Positions 14,405 through 22,050 are shown, numbered from the stretch's first letter. The stretch is 27,103 bases of DNA from Gaiellales bacterium (GCA_030831375.1 JAURLF010000180.1:1-27103); one strand, 5' to 3'. Notes: generated by a model not told the origin, from the letters alone. Program-made: numbers and translations.

Positions 14405-15568
14405 TTAGAGCCCGCCCCCGCCGGCGCGCAGGAAGCGCGAGGTGGCGAACACGAGGATCAGGACGACGCCCATCAGGAACAGCGCCATCGTGGACCCGTA
14501 CTGCCAGTTGAAGCTGCCGCCGACGAACTGGCTGGCGAGGTTCTGGCCGAACATCGTGCCATCGACGCCGCCGACCAGGGTCGGCGTGACGTACTCGCCG
14601 ATCGAGGGGATGAACACGAACAGGAAGGCGGCGACGATGCCGGGCGCGGCGATCGGGAGCGTGATCTTGCGGAAGGCCTGCCAGCGCGTGGCGCCGAGGT
14701 CCATGGAGGCCTCGAGCAGCCGGCGGTCGATCGTCTCGAAGGCGAGGAAGATCGGCAGGCAGATGAACGGGACCCACGCGTACGTGAGCACCACCATCAC
14801 GGTGAACTGGCTGTAGATCAGGAAGGTGAGGGGCTCGTTGATGATCCCGACCGTCATCAGGCCCGAGTTGATCAGGCCCTGGTCGCCGAGGATCACCTTC
14901 CACGCGAAGACGCGCAGGAGGTACGACGTGAGGAACGGGGCGATCACGATCAACAGCCACGTGTACTTCGACTTCTGCACGCAGAAGGCGAGGAAGTAGG
15001 CGACGGGGACCGCGACGATCACTGCGATCACGGACGAGGTCATCGCCATCGTCACGGACTTGAAGAAGAGGTTGAGCTGGATGCCCTCGCTCGTGAACTG
15101 CATGATCCGCAGCAGGGTGTTGCCGGCCGGGATCGTGAGGAAGGGCATCAGGAGCAGCGCGAAGGCGATCCCGATGACCCAGGTGCCGTAGCGCTCGGAC
15201 AGGCGACCGCCCGCCACGGTCAGGACCAGCAGCACGACCAGCGCCACGCCGATCAGGAGCGCGGGGAGGGCGAACTCGAGGCCGAGCACGGCGACGTTGA
15301 CGTCGCCGCCGACGAGCTTGCCCCAGAGCTGGCCGGTGAACCCGTTCAGCTCGCCGTTGAGGGCGGCGAGCGCCTCGGTCGGCGAGAACCGTCGCAGGGC
15401 GACGGAGAACAGGAAGATGTAGTACAGCGGCAGCAGGAAGAACGCCGCGAGGACGAGCAGGGTCGGCGCCAGCAGGCCGTACGTGGACAGGGCAGAGCCG
15501 CCGTCGTTGCGGCTCTCGCGGCGGCTCCGCTTCTGCGGCAGCTTGGGCTTCTCGGCGACCGTGGCCAT
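14405..15568 (-). CDS. ABC transporter permease, PotB type, with extra hydrophobic insertion
   Basis: The 387 residues compare with about 280-310 for typical PotB. A basic N-terminal tail (KPKLPQKRSRRESR) precedes TM1 (about 30-57). Two extra hydrophobic stretches follow at roughly 92-119 and 128-147 before the conserved permease core begins (FFKSVTMAMTSSVIAVIV). The EAA loop LEASMDLGATRWQAFRKITL is at about 285-304, and PFLTSYLLRVFAWKVILGDQG is a strong PotB signature. The additional pair of segments adds a helical hairpin on the extracytoplasmic side or in the membrane. ATG 15568 has no SD; a 14-bp hairpin lies 19 nt upstream. It pairs with the following PotC-type permease. Confidence 0.9.
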   Translation of the reverse strand: MATVAEKPKLPQKRSRRESRNDGGSALSTYGLLAPTLLVLAAFFLLPLYYIFLFSVALRRFSPTEALAALNGELNGFTGQLWGKLVGGDVNVAVLGLEFALPALLIGVALVVLLVLTVAGGRLSERYGTWVIGIAFALLLMPFLTIPAGNTLLRIMQFTSEGIQLNLFFKSVTMAMTSSVIAVIVAVPVAYFLAFCVQKSKYTWLLIVIAPFLTSYLLRVFAWKVILGDQGLINSGLMTVGIINEPLTFLIYSQFTVMVVLTYAWVPFICLPIFLAFETIDRRLLEASMDLGATRWQAFRKITLPIAAPGIVAAFLFVFIPSIGEYVTPTLVGGVDGTMFGQNLASQFVGGSFNWQYGSTMALFLMGVVLILVFATSRFLRAGGGGL

Positions 15569-15587
15569 GGTGCGGACGGCGGGCGGG

Positions 15588-15619
15588 AGGGGGAGGGCCG
15601 CACGGGCGGCCCTCCCCCT
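15588..15619 (-). promoter_or_regulatory. Intra-operon hairpin between SBP copy 1 and PotB
   Basis: A perfect 14-bp stem pairs 15588-15601 with 15606-15619, with a 4-base loop, in the 64-nt gap between the SBP stop and the permease ATG. Such hairpins after binding-protein genes commonly protect the upstream mRNA or partly terminate, giving more SBP than permease. There is no T run on the minus strand. Confidence 0.65.
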
Positions 15620-15632
15620 GGATCCCCTCCGG

Positions 15633-16865
15633 CTAGGAGGCCTTGACCTCCTGGCCGGCCGTGACGTACTCGCGGTAGTTCGGCAGCGGCGCCTCGAACC
15701 ACGCGTTCGGCGGCTCCCAGGCCTCCGGCTTGTCGATGTCGAAGGCCGAGATCAGGGCCTTGTCCTGGATCAGGTCCATGACGCCCTTCTGCTGGGCCGA
15801 GGCGTACTGGAAGTAATCCGTCAGGTCCGCGCCGGCCTGCGGCGTGTTCGACGAGGCCATCGCCAGGTTCGCGCGGCCCGGCTGCTTCGTCGCCGAGCTC
15901 AGCACCATGCCGCAGACCCAGGCCAGGCGGCCCTCCTTGGGCTGCATGTACTTGATGTTGCGGTCCTTCATCTTCGGATCGTTCTTGATCTTCCAGTACC
16001 CGTCCGGCCAGGTGTACGTGGCCAGCAGGTTGCCGTTGAGGAAGTCGTTGACCGTGTCGGTCTGCGACGTCCAGTAGTTGCGCAGGTTCGGCTTGACCTT
16101 GAGCGCGGTCTCCTTGGCGGCCGCGATCTGCTCGGAGGTGAGCACGTTCGGATCGGTCGGCTCCGTGCCGGCCTGGCTGCAGTTGATCAGGTGGCCGATC
16201 TTGATGACGGCGACGTCATCGGAGAAGAGGGCCATCTTGCCCTTGTAGGCCTCGTCGAGCAGGACCTGCCAGGTCTCCTCGCCGCCGTAGTTGTCGAAGC
16301 TGATCGCGTCGGCGTCGTAGGTCAGGCAGGAGAAGCCGACGTCGAACGGCAGCAGGTACGGCTGGCCGTCGATGACGCCGCCGGCCTTGATCGCCTCCGG
16401 CACGCCGTCCCAGTCGGGCATCAGGTTCAGGTCGAGGGCCTGGATCAGGCCCGCGTCCTTCCACTGCACCGTGTACGCGATGCAGGGGTGCGAGATGTCC
16501 GGGCTGTAGCCCGACGCCACCTTCGACAGCGCCTGGCCGTCGTCCTCGAGGAACGTGAACTTGAGCGGCGAGTCCGTGCCGTAGGGGCCCTCCTCGTACT
16601 GGCTCCACATCCACGGCGCGCCCGCCTCGGGGTCGTTGTCGTAGCCGGCCCACGTGAAGATCTCGATCGGGCCGCCCGGCTCGCTGGCGGGGTCGAAGGA
16701 GCCGCCGGCGGCGGCCTCCTCGGCCGTCACGCCCTCGGCCTGCGCCTCGTTGCCGCTGTCCGAGCCGCCGTCGTCCGACGCGCCGCCACAGGCGGCCAGG
16801 AACGCCGCCAGGCCGGTCGCGCCCGACAGGGCGAGGAAGCCCTTCCGGTCCATGTGCTCACGCAT
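15633..16865 (-). CDS. Extracellular solute-binding lipoprotein, spermidine/putrescine (PotD) type, copy 1
   Basis: This 410-residue PotD-like binding protein has the N-terminus MREHMDRKGFLALSG, a hydrophobic segment, a lipobox ending LAAC, and an acidic Ser/Gly-rich linker to about residue 55. The mature part starts PIEIFTWAGYDNDPEAG and aligns without long gaps to copy 2 downstream (SKVASGYSPDI, WTSQTD-VNDF-NGNLLATY, KYMQPKEGR, DLIQDKALI in both). ATG 16865 is preferred for its upstream GGGAGGG; ATG 16853 (MDRKGF) would match copy 2 less closely. The start overlaps the ATPase stop by 8 nt. It contains extra cysteines (CLTYDADA, NCSQAG) that copy 2 lacks at these places, hinting at different ligand pockets. 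Confidence 0.9.
   Translation of the reverse strand: MREHMDRKGFLALSGATGLAAFLAACGGASDDGGSDSGNEAQAEGVTAEEAAAGGSFDPASEPGGPIEIFTWAGYDNDPEAGAPWMWSQYEEGPYGTDSPLKFTFLEDDGQALSKVASGYSPDISHPCIAYTVQWKDAGLIQALDLNLMPDWDGVPEAIKAGGVIDGQPYLLPFDVGFSCLTYDADAISFDNYGGEETWQVLLDEAYKGKMALFSDDVAVIKIGHLINCSQAGTEPTDPNVLTSEQIAAAKETALKVKPNLRNYWTSQTDTVNDFLNGNLLATYTWPDGYWKIKNDPKMKDRNIKYMQPKEGRLAWVCGMVLSSATKQPGRANLAMASSNTPQAGADLTDYFQYASAQQKGVMDLIQDKALISAFDIDKPEAWEPPNAWFEAPLPNYREYVTAGQEVKAS
16576..16682. repeat. Near-identical 107-bp tract shared by the two SBP genes (copy B)
   Basis: This is the partner of 12979-13085, at a constant offset of 3597 bases. Both are in the same orientation, so recombination between them would delete most of SBP1, both permeases, the small gene and the 5' end of SBP2, leaving a fused SBP. 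Confidence 0.8.
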
Positions 16866-18012
16866 TCGCGTCTTCCCTCCCAGGGTCGTCGGCCGGCGCC
16901 TCATGCGCCGAGCCGGATCCTCCATTCGCGCCCGCGGCTCCCCCCGCGATCACGAAGCTGTTCTGCGCTGCCCAGTGCAGCGTGATGGTGTCGCCGACCC
17001 GCGGGTCGGCGACACCCGCCTCGTCGTTGAGGCGGTGGACGGTCAGCTTGTCGCCGGTGGGGAGATCGACGATCAGCTGGGTCATCGAGCCGAGGTAGAC
17101 GACGTCCGCGATGCGGCCGCCGACCGACGACGCGCTGTCGCCGAGGCCCTCGGGCGAGAGGTGGATCTTCTCGGGGCGGACCGTGATCTGCAGGCTGCCC
17201 GCACCCGCGGCGCTGGTCGCGCAGATGCGCTGGCCCTCGGACAGGTCCATCACGGCGCAGCCGCCCGCGTTGCGGTCGACGCGCATGTTGACGATGTTCG
17301 AGGTGCCGATGAAGCCGGCGACGAAGGCGGTCGAGGGGTGCTCGTAGATCTCGCGCGGGCCGGCGCACTGCTCGACGATGCCGTTGTTCATGACCGCGAT
17401 GCGGTCGGACATCGTCAGCGCCTCCTCCTGGTCGTGCGTGACGTACACGAAGGTGGTGCCGGTGCGGACCTGGATCTCCTTGAGCTCGAGCTGCATCTCC
17501 TTGCGCAGCTTGAGGTCGAGGGCGCCGAGCGGCTCGTCGAGCAGCAGGGCGGCGGGGCGGTTGACGAGGGCGCGGGCGAGCGCGACGCGCTGCTGCTGGC
17601 CGCCGGAGAGCTGCGCGGGCTTGCGCTTCTCGAAGCCCTCGAGCTGCACCGACCTGATCGCCTCGGCGGCGCGCGCCTTGACCTCGTCGCGCTTGACCTT
17701 CTTGATCTTGAGGCCGAACTCGACGTTGTCCTGCACCGTCATGTGCGGGAACAGCGCGTAAGCCTGGAAGACCATGTTGACGTTGCGCTTGGCGGGCGGG
17801 ACGGTGGTCACGTCCCTGCCCTCGAGGGTGACCGTGCCGATCGTCGGCACCTCGAACCCGGCGATCATGCGCAGGGTCGTGGTCTTGCCGCAGCCCGACG
17901 GACCGAGCATCGAGAAGAACTCACCCTCCCCGATCGTCAGGTCAATGTCGTCGACGACGACATTGTCGCCGAACGCCTTAGTCACCCCGCTCAGAACGAT
18001 GTGGCCGTCCAC
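16858..18012 (-). CDS. potA: ABC transporter ATP-binding protein, PotA type
   Basis: This 384-residue ATPase has a C-terminal TOBE regulatory domain, the normal PotA size. Walker A GPSGCGKTT is at 37-45, Q83 is in the Q-loop VFQAYALFPH, the signature LSGGQQQR is at 135-142, Walker B LLLDEP is at 156-161 and the switch His is H193. The C-terminal third includes VRPEKIHLSPEG and YLGSMTQLIVDLPTG, typical TOBE_2 sequence. GTG 18012 was chosen because GGGGAGGA sits about 4 nt upstream and the family begins here; an open frame upstream crosses the promoter. It is the first gene of the operon potA-SBP1-potB-potC-small gene-SBP2. It energises import through the two permeases. Confidence 0.93.
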   Translation of the reverse strand: MDGHIVLSGVTKAFGDNVVVDDIDLTIGEGEFFSMLGPSGCGKTTTLRMIAGFEVPTIGTVTLEGRDVTTVPPAKRNVNMVFQAYALFPHMTVQDNVEFGLKIKKVKRDEVKARAAEAIRSVQLEGFEKRKPAQLSGGQQQRVALARALVNRPAALLLDEPLGALDLKLRKEMQLELKEIQVRTGTTFVYVTHDQEEALTMSDRIAVMNNGIVEQCAGPREIYEHPSTAFVAGFIGTSNIVNMRVDRNAGGCAVMDLSEGQRICATSAAGAGSLQITVRPEKIHLSPEGLGDSASSVGGRIADVVYLGSMTQLIVDLPTGDKLTVHRLNDEAGVADPRVGDTITLHWAAQNSFVIAGGAAGANGGSGSAHEAPADDPGREDANA

Positions 18013-18045
18013 GATCCTCCCCCGGTCTCCCTCCCGTACGGAAGT

Positions 18046-18073
18046 ATTATGTCCCCGTTCGGTCAGATTGCAA
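18046..18073 (-). promoter_or_regulatory. Promoter of the polyamine-type operon
   Basis: The minus strand has TTGCAA (18073-18068), 16 nt, then CATAAT (18051-18046). The -10 matches TATAAT at five of six positions and lies 33 nt before the potA GTG, leaving room for the SD. An inverted repeat GTGGC-ACGG-GCCAC at 18083-18096, just upstream, is a weak operator candidate for the divergent TetR protein. Confidence 0.55.
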
Positions 18074-18117
18074 GCCGCGGCGGTGGCACGGGCCACGCGG
18101 TGGATCGCGCCAACGGC

Positions 18118-18146
18118 TTGACAGGGCCGGCCGCCGCCCCGACCCT
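18118..18146 (+). promoter_or_regulatory. Candidate promoter of the TetR gene
   Basis: A perfect -35 TTGACA at 18118-18123 is followed after 17 nt by GACCCT, a poor -10. If used, transcription would start at or next to ATG 18153, giving a leaderless mRNA. No SD is present. Confidence 0.35.
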
Positions 18147-18152
18147 GCGCGC

Positions 18153-18764
18153 ATGCCGCCGATCAGCGCCCCCGCCGTCAACGAGCGTCGCGCCGCCCTG
18201 CTCGCCGCCGTCCTGCGCGTGATCGCACGGCGTGGCTATGCCGACACGCGCTTCCAGGACGTCGCCGACGAGGCCGGCGTCGCCATCGGCACGCTCCAGC
18301 ACCACTTCGGGACGCGCCGGCGGATGCTGCTCGAGGCGCTGCAGACGTGGATCGACGAGACGGACGAGCAGGTCGAGGTGCTGCGCACGGGGCGGGGCGA
18401 CCCGTGGGAGCGGCTGCAGGTGCTGCTGGTCTACCTCGGCACGCGACTCGGCGAGCGCGTCGACTCGTGGCGGATGTGGCTCGACTTCCTCGGGGCGGCG
18501 CTGCGCGATCCCGAGCTGCGCGGCTCGGGCCGCCGCTCGAATCTGCGCTGGGGCGAGGCGATCACGGAGGTCATCCGCGAGGGCGAGGCGAGCGGCGTCT
18601 TCGACCCGGTGTTGCCGACCGACGAGGCGGCCGATGTGCTCGGCGCCCTGTTCGACGGGATCGCGCTGCAGGTCTACGCGCTCGAGTCAGACGCCAGCGG
18701 CTCGGAGCTCGTCGACCGCCTGATCCACACCGCCGAGGCGCTGCTGCGCCCGACCCGCCCGTAG
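18153..18764 (+). CDS. TetR-family transcriptional regulator
   Basis: The product is 203 residues. The N-terminal HTH covers about residues 15-60: AAVLRVIARRGYADTRFQDV, then ADEAGVAIGTLQHHFGTRR and a hydrophobic helix, the canonical TetR DNA-binding domain. The C-terminal ligand domain (about 65-203) is helical and variable, with DSWRMWLDFLGAALRDPEL resembling BetI-like and related regulators. It is transcribed divergently from the polyamine-type transporter operon with 140 bp between start codons, so autoregulation and repression of that operon are the natural guess. The ligand is not visible. ATG 18153 has no SD. Confidence 0.9.
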   Translation: MPPISAPAVNERRAALLAAVLRVIARRGYADTRFQDVADEAGVAIGTLQHHFGTRRRMLLEALQTWIDETDEQVEVLRTGRGDPWERLQVLLVYLGTRLGERVDSWRMWLDFLGAALRDPELRGSGRRSNLRWGEAITEVIREGEASGVFDPVLPTDEAADVLGALFDGIALQVYALESDASGSELVDRLIHTAEALLRPTRP

Positions 18765-18808
18765 GGGCGGCCGCGCCCTCGCCGCGCGTGGCGTGGGATC
18801 ATTGCGGC

Positions 18809-19255
18809 GTGGCCGACGAGCCGACAGCGCGCCGCCCCTCGACGGCGGCCCTCCTGCGCGACGCGATCGACGCGCGCCCGGAGACGGACACGCGGCCGTG
18901 GAGCGAGTTCGCGCACGAGTTCGCCGAGCAGCACGGGCTCAAGTCGGTCGGCAGCGTGCAGGTGCAGATCAGCCGCATCCTGCGCGAGCGCGGCGCGGTC
19001 GAGCCGCGCCGCCCGCGCCCGCAGGGCGACCGCGTGCCGCCGCGGCTCGGGCCGCTCGTCGAGGCGCTGCTCGCCAGCGCGGGCGCCGCCTCGCTCGAGG
19101 GAGCGGTGCGGACCGTCCTGGACGACCCCGCGCCGCCGCCGGATGACGCCGTGCGGCTCGCGGCGGCCGTGCTCGAGCGGGCCGCGGCGGACGCTGCGCT
19201 CGCCGGCCGCCTCGCCGCCGCCCGCGACGACCTGCGCGGGGAGGGCGGGGCGTGA
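18809..19255 (+). CDS. Hypothetical protein, possible winged-helix N-terminus, coupled to a methyltransferase
   Basis: I do not recognise a family. The 148 residues split into an N-terminal half (about 10-65) whose predicted helices TAALLRDAID, WSEFAHEFAEQHG and VGSVQVQISRILRERGAVEP resemble a small HTH or winged-helix fold, and an Ala/Arg-rich helical C-terminal half. It is soluble, with no signal. The start is assigned to GTG 18809, 44 nt after the TetR stop; there is no good SD. Its TGA overlaps the methyltransferase GTG as GTGA. The tight coupling suggests the two proteins work together, perhaps as a small regulator or specificity partner for the methyltransferase (inference). Confidence 0.6.
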   Translation: MADEPTARRPSTAALLRDAIDARPETDTRPWSEFAHEFAEQHGLKSVGSVQVQISRILRERGAVEPRRPRPQGDRVPPRLGPLVEALLASAGAASLEGAVRTVLDDPAPPPDDAVRLAAAVLERAAADAALAGRLAAARDDLRGEGGA

Positions 19256-20265
19256 GGCGCCCCGTCGTGACGGCGGCGGCGGTCGACGCCTTCGCGGACC
19301 ACCTCGCCGCCGCGTGGGGCGCGCGGCCGTTGGCGGCCGAGTCCGACCTCGACCCGGTGCTCCTGCGCGCGCTGCGCGGCGATCGCCTGCGCTTCGAGCG
19401 CGAGGCGGAGAGCGGCGGCGAGGACCCCGTCTGGCGCGAGGCGATCCGGCGCCGCTACGACCGCCCGATCCCCGAGGGCGAGGGGGCGGTCGCGGCGGCG
19501 CTCGCCGACGGCGGCTGGCGGGACCTGATCGCTGTCGACCTGTCGCGGGTCTGGGTCGAGGTGCTCACGCTCGGCGTCTGGGCCGACGCGCTGCTCTCCG
19601 TCCTGCCCGCCGGCGACGTCCTGTCGTGCGGCTGCAACGCCGGCTACCTCGAGTCGTGGCTGTCGGCGCGCCACCCCGACCGGCGCTTCGTCGGCGTCGA
19701 CCTCGCCGAGGGCGCGATCAGCGCGGGCCGCGCACGCCTCGGCGACGCCGGCGCCGGCGACCTCGAGCTGCGGGTCTCCGCCTACGCGGACCTCGCGGAC
19801 GGCGGCGAGCGCTTCGCCGTCGTGCTGGTCCTGTCGGGGCTGCTCGAGCAGTTCCGGGCCGGCGACGAGGAGACCGCGGAGGGCATCGGCCAGATCGCGG
19901 CCGCGCTCGCCCCTCGGGGCACGCTGGTGATCGCGGAGGCGCGGCTCGCCGAGCGCGCCGGCGCCGCCGCCCGTGCGCTGGCCGCGGCCTCGCTCGGGAT
20001 CGGGGAGTGCGCGATCCTCGGCGGGCGCGGGTCACGTCCCCTGCGCCACCTCGTCGAGCGCCAGCCGATGGGCGCCTGGCGGCCCCTGACCGGGCTCGTC
20101 GCCCGCCAGGGCGCCGACGGCTCGCTCGCGGTCGCCGACGCCTGCCGCCGCGCCGCCGCCGCCTGGGCCGGCCCGTTCACCGCCTTCGCGCAGACGCAGG
20201 CCGACTGGCCGGACCGCAACCTCGCGCGCGCCTGGGCGGCCGGCGCCGTCGCGCCGCTGCTCTAG
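19252..20265 (+). CDS. Class I SAM-dependent methyltransferase
   Basis: The product is 337 residues. Motif I is GDVLSCGCNAGYLESWL near 121-137, with the acidic end of beta-2 at D150 (RRFVGVDLAEGAI). FAVVLVLSGLLEQF is the motif-IV-like strand, and LAPRGTLVIAEARL is the motif VI or post-strand. An Arg/Glu-rich N-terminal ~110 residues precede the fold and may be the substrate-recognition part. In motif I the usual D/E-x-G-x-G-x-G is replaced by S-C-G-C-N-A-G, an unusual pair of cysteines. It is coupled by GTGA to the small upstream gene. Its TAG stop shares CTAG with the convergent hydratase stop. Substrate unknown (protein, small molecule or nucleic acid). Confidence 0.8.
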   Translation: MRRPVVTAAAVDAFADHLAAAWGARPLAAESDLDPVLLRALRGDRLRFEREAESGGEDPVWREAIRRRYDRPIPEGEGAVAAALADGGWRDLIAVDLSRVWVEVLTLGVWADALLSVLPAGDVLSCGCNAGYLESWLSARHPDRRFVGVDLAEGAISAGRARLGDAGAGDLELRVSAYADLADGGERFAVVLVLSGLLEQFRAGDEETAEGIGQIAAALAPRGTLVIAEARLAERAGAAARALAAASLGIGECAILGGRGSRPLRHLVERQPMGAWRPLTGLVARQGADGSLAVADACRRAAAAWAGPFTAFAQTQADWPDRNLARAWAAGAVAPLL

Positions 20266-21029
20266 TCGACCCAGAGGCGGATGTCGCCGAGGCCGTCCGA
20301 CGCGAGCTCGGCCATCTGACCCGGCTCGAGGTGCTGGGCGGGCGTGATCGCGCCGGTCAGGACGACGTCGCCGGGGCGCAGCTCGATGCCGAGCCGGTCC
20401 GCCGCACCGCTCAGCCAGACGAGCGCGTTGAGAGGATGGCCGAGCACCTCGTCGGCGCGCATGAAGCCGTTGGTCTCGCCGTCGACCTGCAGCTTCACGT
20501 CGGCCTGATCGAGGGTCAGCGGGTCGTAGTCGGGGCTCCACTCGCCGAGCACGCAGCCGAACTGCAGCGTGCCGTCGGCGACGACGGTGTGCAGGCCCTC
20601 GGCGCCGCGCGGCTCGACGACCTCCATCGCGATCGCCACCGCCTCGACCGCGGCCGCCGCCTCGTGCCGCGAGACGGGGCCCGCGAGCGGCGCGGCGAGA
20701 CGCAGCGCGACCTCCGGCTCGACGCCGAGGCCGTGGCCGCGCGGGCTCTCGATCTCCGCCTCGCCGGCGTACGCGTGCTGGCCGAGCAGGCCCGCGAGGA
20801 CGGGCTCGGTGGCGCCGTTGCGCTCCTGCGCGGCCCGGTTCGTGAAGCCGACCTTCCAGCCGATGCGGGGGCCGCCGCCTGCATCGGACAGGAGGTCGAG
20901 GAGCGCGAGGTGCACCGCGTACGCGCCCTCGAGGGTCGCCGGCACGAGGGCGTCGGGCAGGACGGCGGCGCGGCGCTCCGCGCGCGCGTCGAAGAGGGCC
21001 CGGGCCGCGGCCTGCGTCGTCTCGTCCAC
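20262..21029 (-). CDS. 2-keto-4-pentenoate hydratase / FAH-superfamily protein
   Basis: This 255-residue protein matches MhpD/TesE-like hydratases of the fumarylacetoacetate hydrolase fold. Substrate and metal elements include IGWKVGFTN near residue 56, the E-x-E metal pair at E104 and E106 in GVEPEVALRL, then DGTLQFGCVLGEW, LGHPLNALVWL and GDVVLTGAITPAQ, the canonical C-terminal block. These enzymes hydrate 2-oxopent-4-enoate in meta-cleavage of aromatics; decarboxylases of the same fold (4-oxalocrotonate) are hard to separate. No aldolase or dehydrogenase partner (MhpE/MhpF) is present here. GTG 21029 follows a TACGAT hexamer by 6 nt with no SD, so it may be leaderless; the frame continues upstream but would overlap the divergent gene. 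Confidence 0.88.
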   Translation of the reverse strand: MDETTQAAARALFDARAERRAAVLPDALVPATLEGAYAVHLALLDLLSDAGGGPRIGWKVGFTNRAAQERNGATEPVLAGLLGQHAYAGEAEIESPRGHGLGVEPEVALRLAAPLAGPVSRHEAAAAVEAVAIAMEVVEPRGAEGLHTVVADGTLQFGCVLGEWSPDYDPLTLDQADVKLQVDGETNGFMRADEVLGHPLNALVWLSGAADRLGIELRPGDVVLTGAITPAQHLEPGQMAELASDGLGDIRLWVD

Positions 21030-21035
21030 GAGCGG

Positions 21036-21058
21036 ATCGTATCGGCCCTCGGTAGACT
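21036..21058. promoter_or_regulatory. Compact divergent promoter pair
   Basis: TACGAT on the minus strand (21041-21036) lies 6 nt before GTG 21029. TAGACT on the plus strand (21053-21058) lies 7 nt before ATG 21066. The start codons of the two divergent genes are only 36 bp apart, so each gene's -35 would sit over the other's start region. Both look leaderless. Confidence 0.4.
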
Positions 21059-21065
21059 CGGCCGC

Positions 21066-21671
21066 ATGGCGGTACCCACGGTCGAGCTCGCGCCGGGCAC
21101 GGGCGACCCGGCCCGCCCGTTCACGGATCCGGCCCATGCCGACGCCGACGTCGCGATGCTGGCGCGGCTGCACGCGATCCTCTCACGGCACGCGGCGGAC
21201 GGCGGCGCGGACGGCCGCTGGACCGACGGGGACGGCGCGAGCCACTGGCTGGTGGTGCCCGATTGGGACGCGCTCGGCGCGGTCGCGCCGGCCGTCGGCG
21301 TCGGCTTCTTCGGCCAGGCGCTCGACGTCGACCACGAGCCGATCAACCGCGTCGAGGCGGAGATGATGGAGCGGCTCGAGCGCTACCCGGGGCTGCTCGC
21401 CTACTACAACGTCGAGTTCCCGCAGGGCGACGGCAGGAGCCAGTGGGGCAACCTCGTCGTCTTCGCCGACCGCTCGTCGCGCGAGCACCTCAGCCTGGAG
21501 CCCCTGCACCGCACCGCCGTCGACCGCTCGCCGCGCCACTACGACTCGCTCAGGCTGCACCGGATCGTGCTGCCCGACGGTGCGCTCGGGGCGGTGCCAC
21601 CGGTGCTCGACGAGTCGCTCCTCTTCGACTTCCGAAGCGACCCGACCTGGATCGCCCTGCGCCGGCCCTGA
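21066..21671 (+). CDS. Hypothetical soluble protein, 201 aa
   Basis: I do not recognise a family. It has no signal or membrane segment and looks like a single alpha/beta domain. Notable segments are GASHWLVVPDWDALGAV, VGFFGQALDVDHEPI, ERYPGLLAYYNVEFPQGDG, SQWGNLVVFADRSSREHL and HYDSLRLHRIVLPDG, with many Trp/Tyr/His residues that suggest a ligand pocket. The alternation of WGNLVVFAD and REHLSLEPLH loosely recalls ferredoxin-like (dimeric alpha/beta barrel) proteins, but this is only an impression. ATG 21066 follows TAGACT by 7 nt with no SD, so it is probably leaderless. Divergent to the hydratase and possibly co-regulated with it. Confidence 0.65.
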   Translation: MAVPTVELAPGTGDPARPFTDPAHADADVAMLARLHAILSRHAADGGADGRWTDGDGASHWLVVPDWDALGAVAPAVGVGFFGQALDVDHEPINRVEAEMMERLERYPGLLAYYNVEFPQGDGRSQWGNLVVFADRSSREHLSLEPLHRTAVDRSPRHYDSLRLHRIVLPDGALGAVPPVLDESLLFDFRSDPTWIALRRP

Positions 21672-21675
21672 CGGG

Positions 21676-22050
21676 CTAGCGGCGCACCTCGACGTTCGTG
21701 GCCTTGACGACGGCCGTGGCGGTGTCTCCCGGCCTCAGGGCGAGCTCCTCGACGGCCTCGGCGGTGATGATCGAGACGACGCGGTAGGGGCCGCAGGCCA
21801 GCTCGACGCGACCCATCAGCCCGTCCGTCTGCACGCTGACGACGGTGCCCTCGAGCTGGTTGCGGGCCGAGACGCCCGTCTTCGGCGCGCGCTCCGCCAT
21901 CAGCGCGCGCAGCTGGCCCGCGTCGAGGGTGCGCTGGCCGCCCGCGGAGCGCTCGAAGGCGACGCGGCCGTCCCGCTCCCAGCGGCGCAGCGTGTCGACG
22001 CTGACGCCGAGGATCGCGGCGGCCTGCCCGATGCGGATGCGGTCCTCCAT
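21676..22050 (-). CDS. HTH-Mop regulator (MerR/excisionase-type HTH fused to a molybdate-binding TOBE domain)
   Basis: The product is 124 residues. Residues 4-55 (IRIGQAAAILGVSVDTLRRW and the following basic wing) form a MerR/excisionase-type winged helix. Residues about 63-124 (NQLEGTVVSVQTDGLMGRV to DTATAVVKATNVEVRR) form a single Mop/TOBE domain. Mop domains bind molybdate or tungstate in oligomers, so this is probably a molybdate-responsive DNA-binding protein distinct from E. coli ModE, which has a different HTH and two Mop units. It is third in the modA-modB unit, 10 nt after modB. The likely target is the CCTAGG boxes upstream of modA (inference). ATG 22050 is well placed. Confidence 0.88.
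   Translation of the reverse strand: MEDRIRIGQAAAILGVSVDTLRRWERDGRVAFERSAGGQRTLDAGQLRALMAERAPKTGVSARNQLEGTVVSVQTDGLMGRVELACGPYRVVSIITAEAVEELALRPGDTATAVVKATNVEVRR

Noticed and set aside
13952..15646. 564-residue plus-strand open frame rich in Asp, Glu, Gln and Arg
   Set aside because: It is the complement of the two permease genes; hydrophobic codons read as charged residues on the opposite strand.
18083..18096. GTGGC-ACGG-GCCAC as the definite TetR operator
   Set aside because: Half-sites of 5 bp are too short and such repeats are frequent in GC-rich DNA; kept only as a weak candidate within the promoter entry.
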